NCBI GenBank assembly: GCA_020736575.1
Contig: JAGPYM010000015.1
Location: 372,001-436,000, forward strand
Direction: 5' to 3'
Origin: Thelonectria olida
Taxonomy: Eukaryota; Ascomycota; Sordariomycetes; Hypocreales; Nectriaceae
DNA length: 64,000 nucleotides
How positions within the stretch are numbered: the stretch's first letter is position 1; the number at the start of each line of letters is the position of its first letter. Position numbers and translations under genes: made by a program. This document shows, one piece after another, positions 63,202-64,000 of this stretch. The notes under the pieces were generated by a model, which was not told the DNA's origin, searched no databases, and saw only the letters and a program-made list of their open reading frames with translations.

Positions 63202-64000
63202 CTAGTCCTCTGAATCTGAAAAGTTGAGCAACGTAGCCTCGTTAGCAACAAATTCTGACTCCCAACTCTGTTTCTCCGAATCACGTCTCTCTGAGCCACG
63301 TTTCGAAGTCGGTAGTCTGGGTCGTGCCGACGCCTCTTTGGCGGGGGCAGGGGTCGGGGCCGGCTCGTCCAGCGTCTTCGGTGGCGGCAACTGCTCAGTT
63401 TTCGATGGGCCTGGTTCTGGGGTCGGTTCGCTGCAGATAATGGCAATTAGCAAACCACCGCGTTGTCTGGTGCTTATGTTGCTTACTTATTCACCCGCCA
63501 GTAGGGCGATGCGTTCAAAGCTTCTATGTCCACGATGCCTTCAGCATCAAGCATCTTGGGGATAATGGCCTCGCGGCCGCTAGCAACGTTCAGAACGCTC
63601 CGAGCGAGGCTCAACGCCTGCTCAGTCATCCCTTCAACAGCCTTGGTGTCGGGGTTAGTCATCATCCACTCCAACAGGCGACGTGGTAGCACTGTATGTT
63701 TTAGGAGTTCCCAGTTCTCGTCATCGGCGTAGATGACAAGGCCGACAGTATCTTTGATATCGAGGCCACCCATGGGATTCTCGGCGGTTATTTCAGCATT
63801 GCCCGAGCGATATACGAGTTTTGATGGGAAGCCGGACACGAGGCGCACTTGAGCGTGTTCCAACACTTCCTGCAACCATGATGTGGCCTTGGGGTTGGTT
63901 GTCCGGGGGCTTCGGAAATGGACGGCAATGCTATAAAAATGTTAGAAACACTGGGTAGGAGAGAAAATCATGGCAACCCACCGCAGAAGTTGACCAGCCT
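63202..64000 (-). CDS. C-terminal part of an unidentified protein (5' part beyond the window)
   Basis: Three exons of a gene that continues past the right edge. The innermost exons run about 63931-63487 and 63429-63202, and a further one ends near 63982. The joined sequence has a folded part (VRLVSGFPSKLVYRSGNAEI, GLDIKDTVGLVIYADDENWELL, AEGIVDIEALNASPYWRVN) and a long disordered tail rich in Pro and charged residues (EPTPEPGPSKTEQLPPPKTL) ending NFSDSED. The introns are well formed: AA/GTAAGC at 63486 and TTATAG at 63932. I do not recognise the family. The tail suggests a large modular protein rather than an enzyme core. Confidence 0.7.

Overview
The window is nuclear DNA from a filamentous ascomycete. 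Supporting this are short (about 45-70 nt) GT-AG introns with CTAAC/CTGAC-like branch points, a Zn2Cys6 regulator, a LaeA-type methyltransferase, an NCS1 purine permease, a HET-domain protein and a PNP-NACHT-ankyrin NLR. A secreted PL3 pectate lyase and a large secreted subtilase point to a plant-associated member of Pezizomycotina, most likely a Sordariomycete. The lineage is inferred from gene content only. I saw no tRNA, rRNA, CRISPR array or intact transposon.

Layout. 0-11 kb: an amidase cut by the left edge, divergent from an MFS transporter; a gene-poor gap; a LaeA-like methyltransferase; an FCY2-type purine/cytosine permease. 11-24 kb: a run of poorly characterised genes (a single-pass membrane/coiled-coil protein, a divergent Hsp70-like ATPase and 708-aa coiled-coil pair, a 7-TM protein, a 704-aa helical protein). 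24.7-32 kb: a 1,532-aa NLR with 16 ankyrin repeats, then an amino-acid permease. 32-42.4 kb: a TIGR04076-like protein, then a possible metabolic cluster with a Zn2Cys6 factor divergent from an N-terminally extended aldo/keto reductase and a flavin monooxygenase divergent from a UNC93-like transporter. 42.8-53 kb: PL3 pectate lyase, a gene-poor tract with a broken DUF1338 gene, and a secreted subtilase tail-to-tail with a beta-trefoil lectin-like gene. 53.7-64 kb: HET protein, zinc-type dehydrogenase, DUF3425 protein divergent from an acetoacetate-decarboxylase-like gene with an inverted repeat between them, membrane-anchored SGNH esterase, and the 3' end of an unidentified gene.

Three themes run through the window. 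One is self/non-self recognition: the NLR, the HET protein and possibly the orphan membrane, chaperone and coiled-coil genes beside them. The second is uptake and breakdown of nutrients or plant polymers: amidase, permeases, pectate lyase, subtilase, esterase. The third is small-molecule metabolism under local regulators. The clearest unusual signals are the ankyrin block, which expanded in two-repeat steps; the DUF1338 gene, which has lost its middle segment and changed frame at the junction; and the 11-24 kb block of undescribed genes.

All exon borders were read by eye. Where I checked that exon lengths sum to whole codons, the entry gives the exon boundaries or the resulting protein length.
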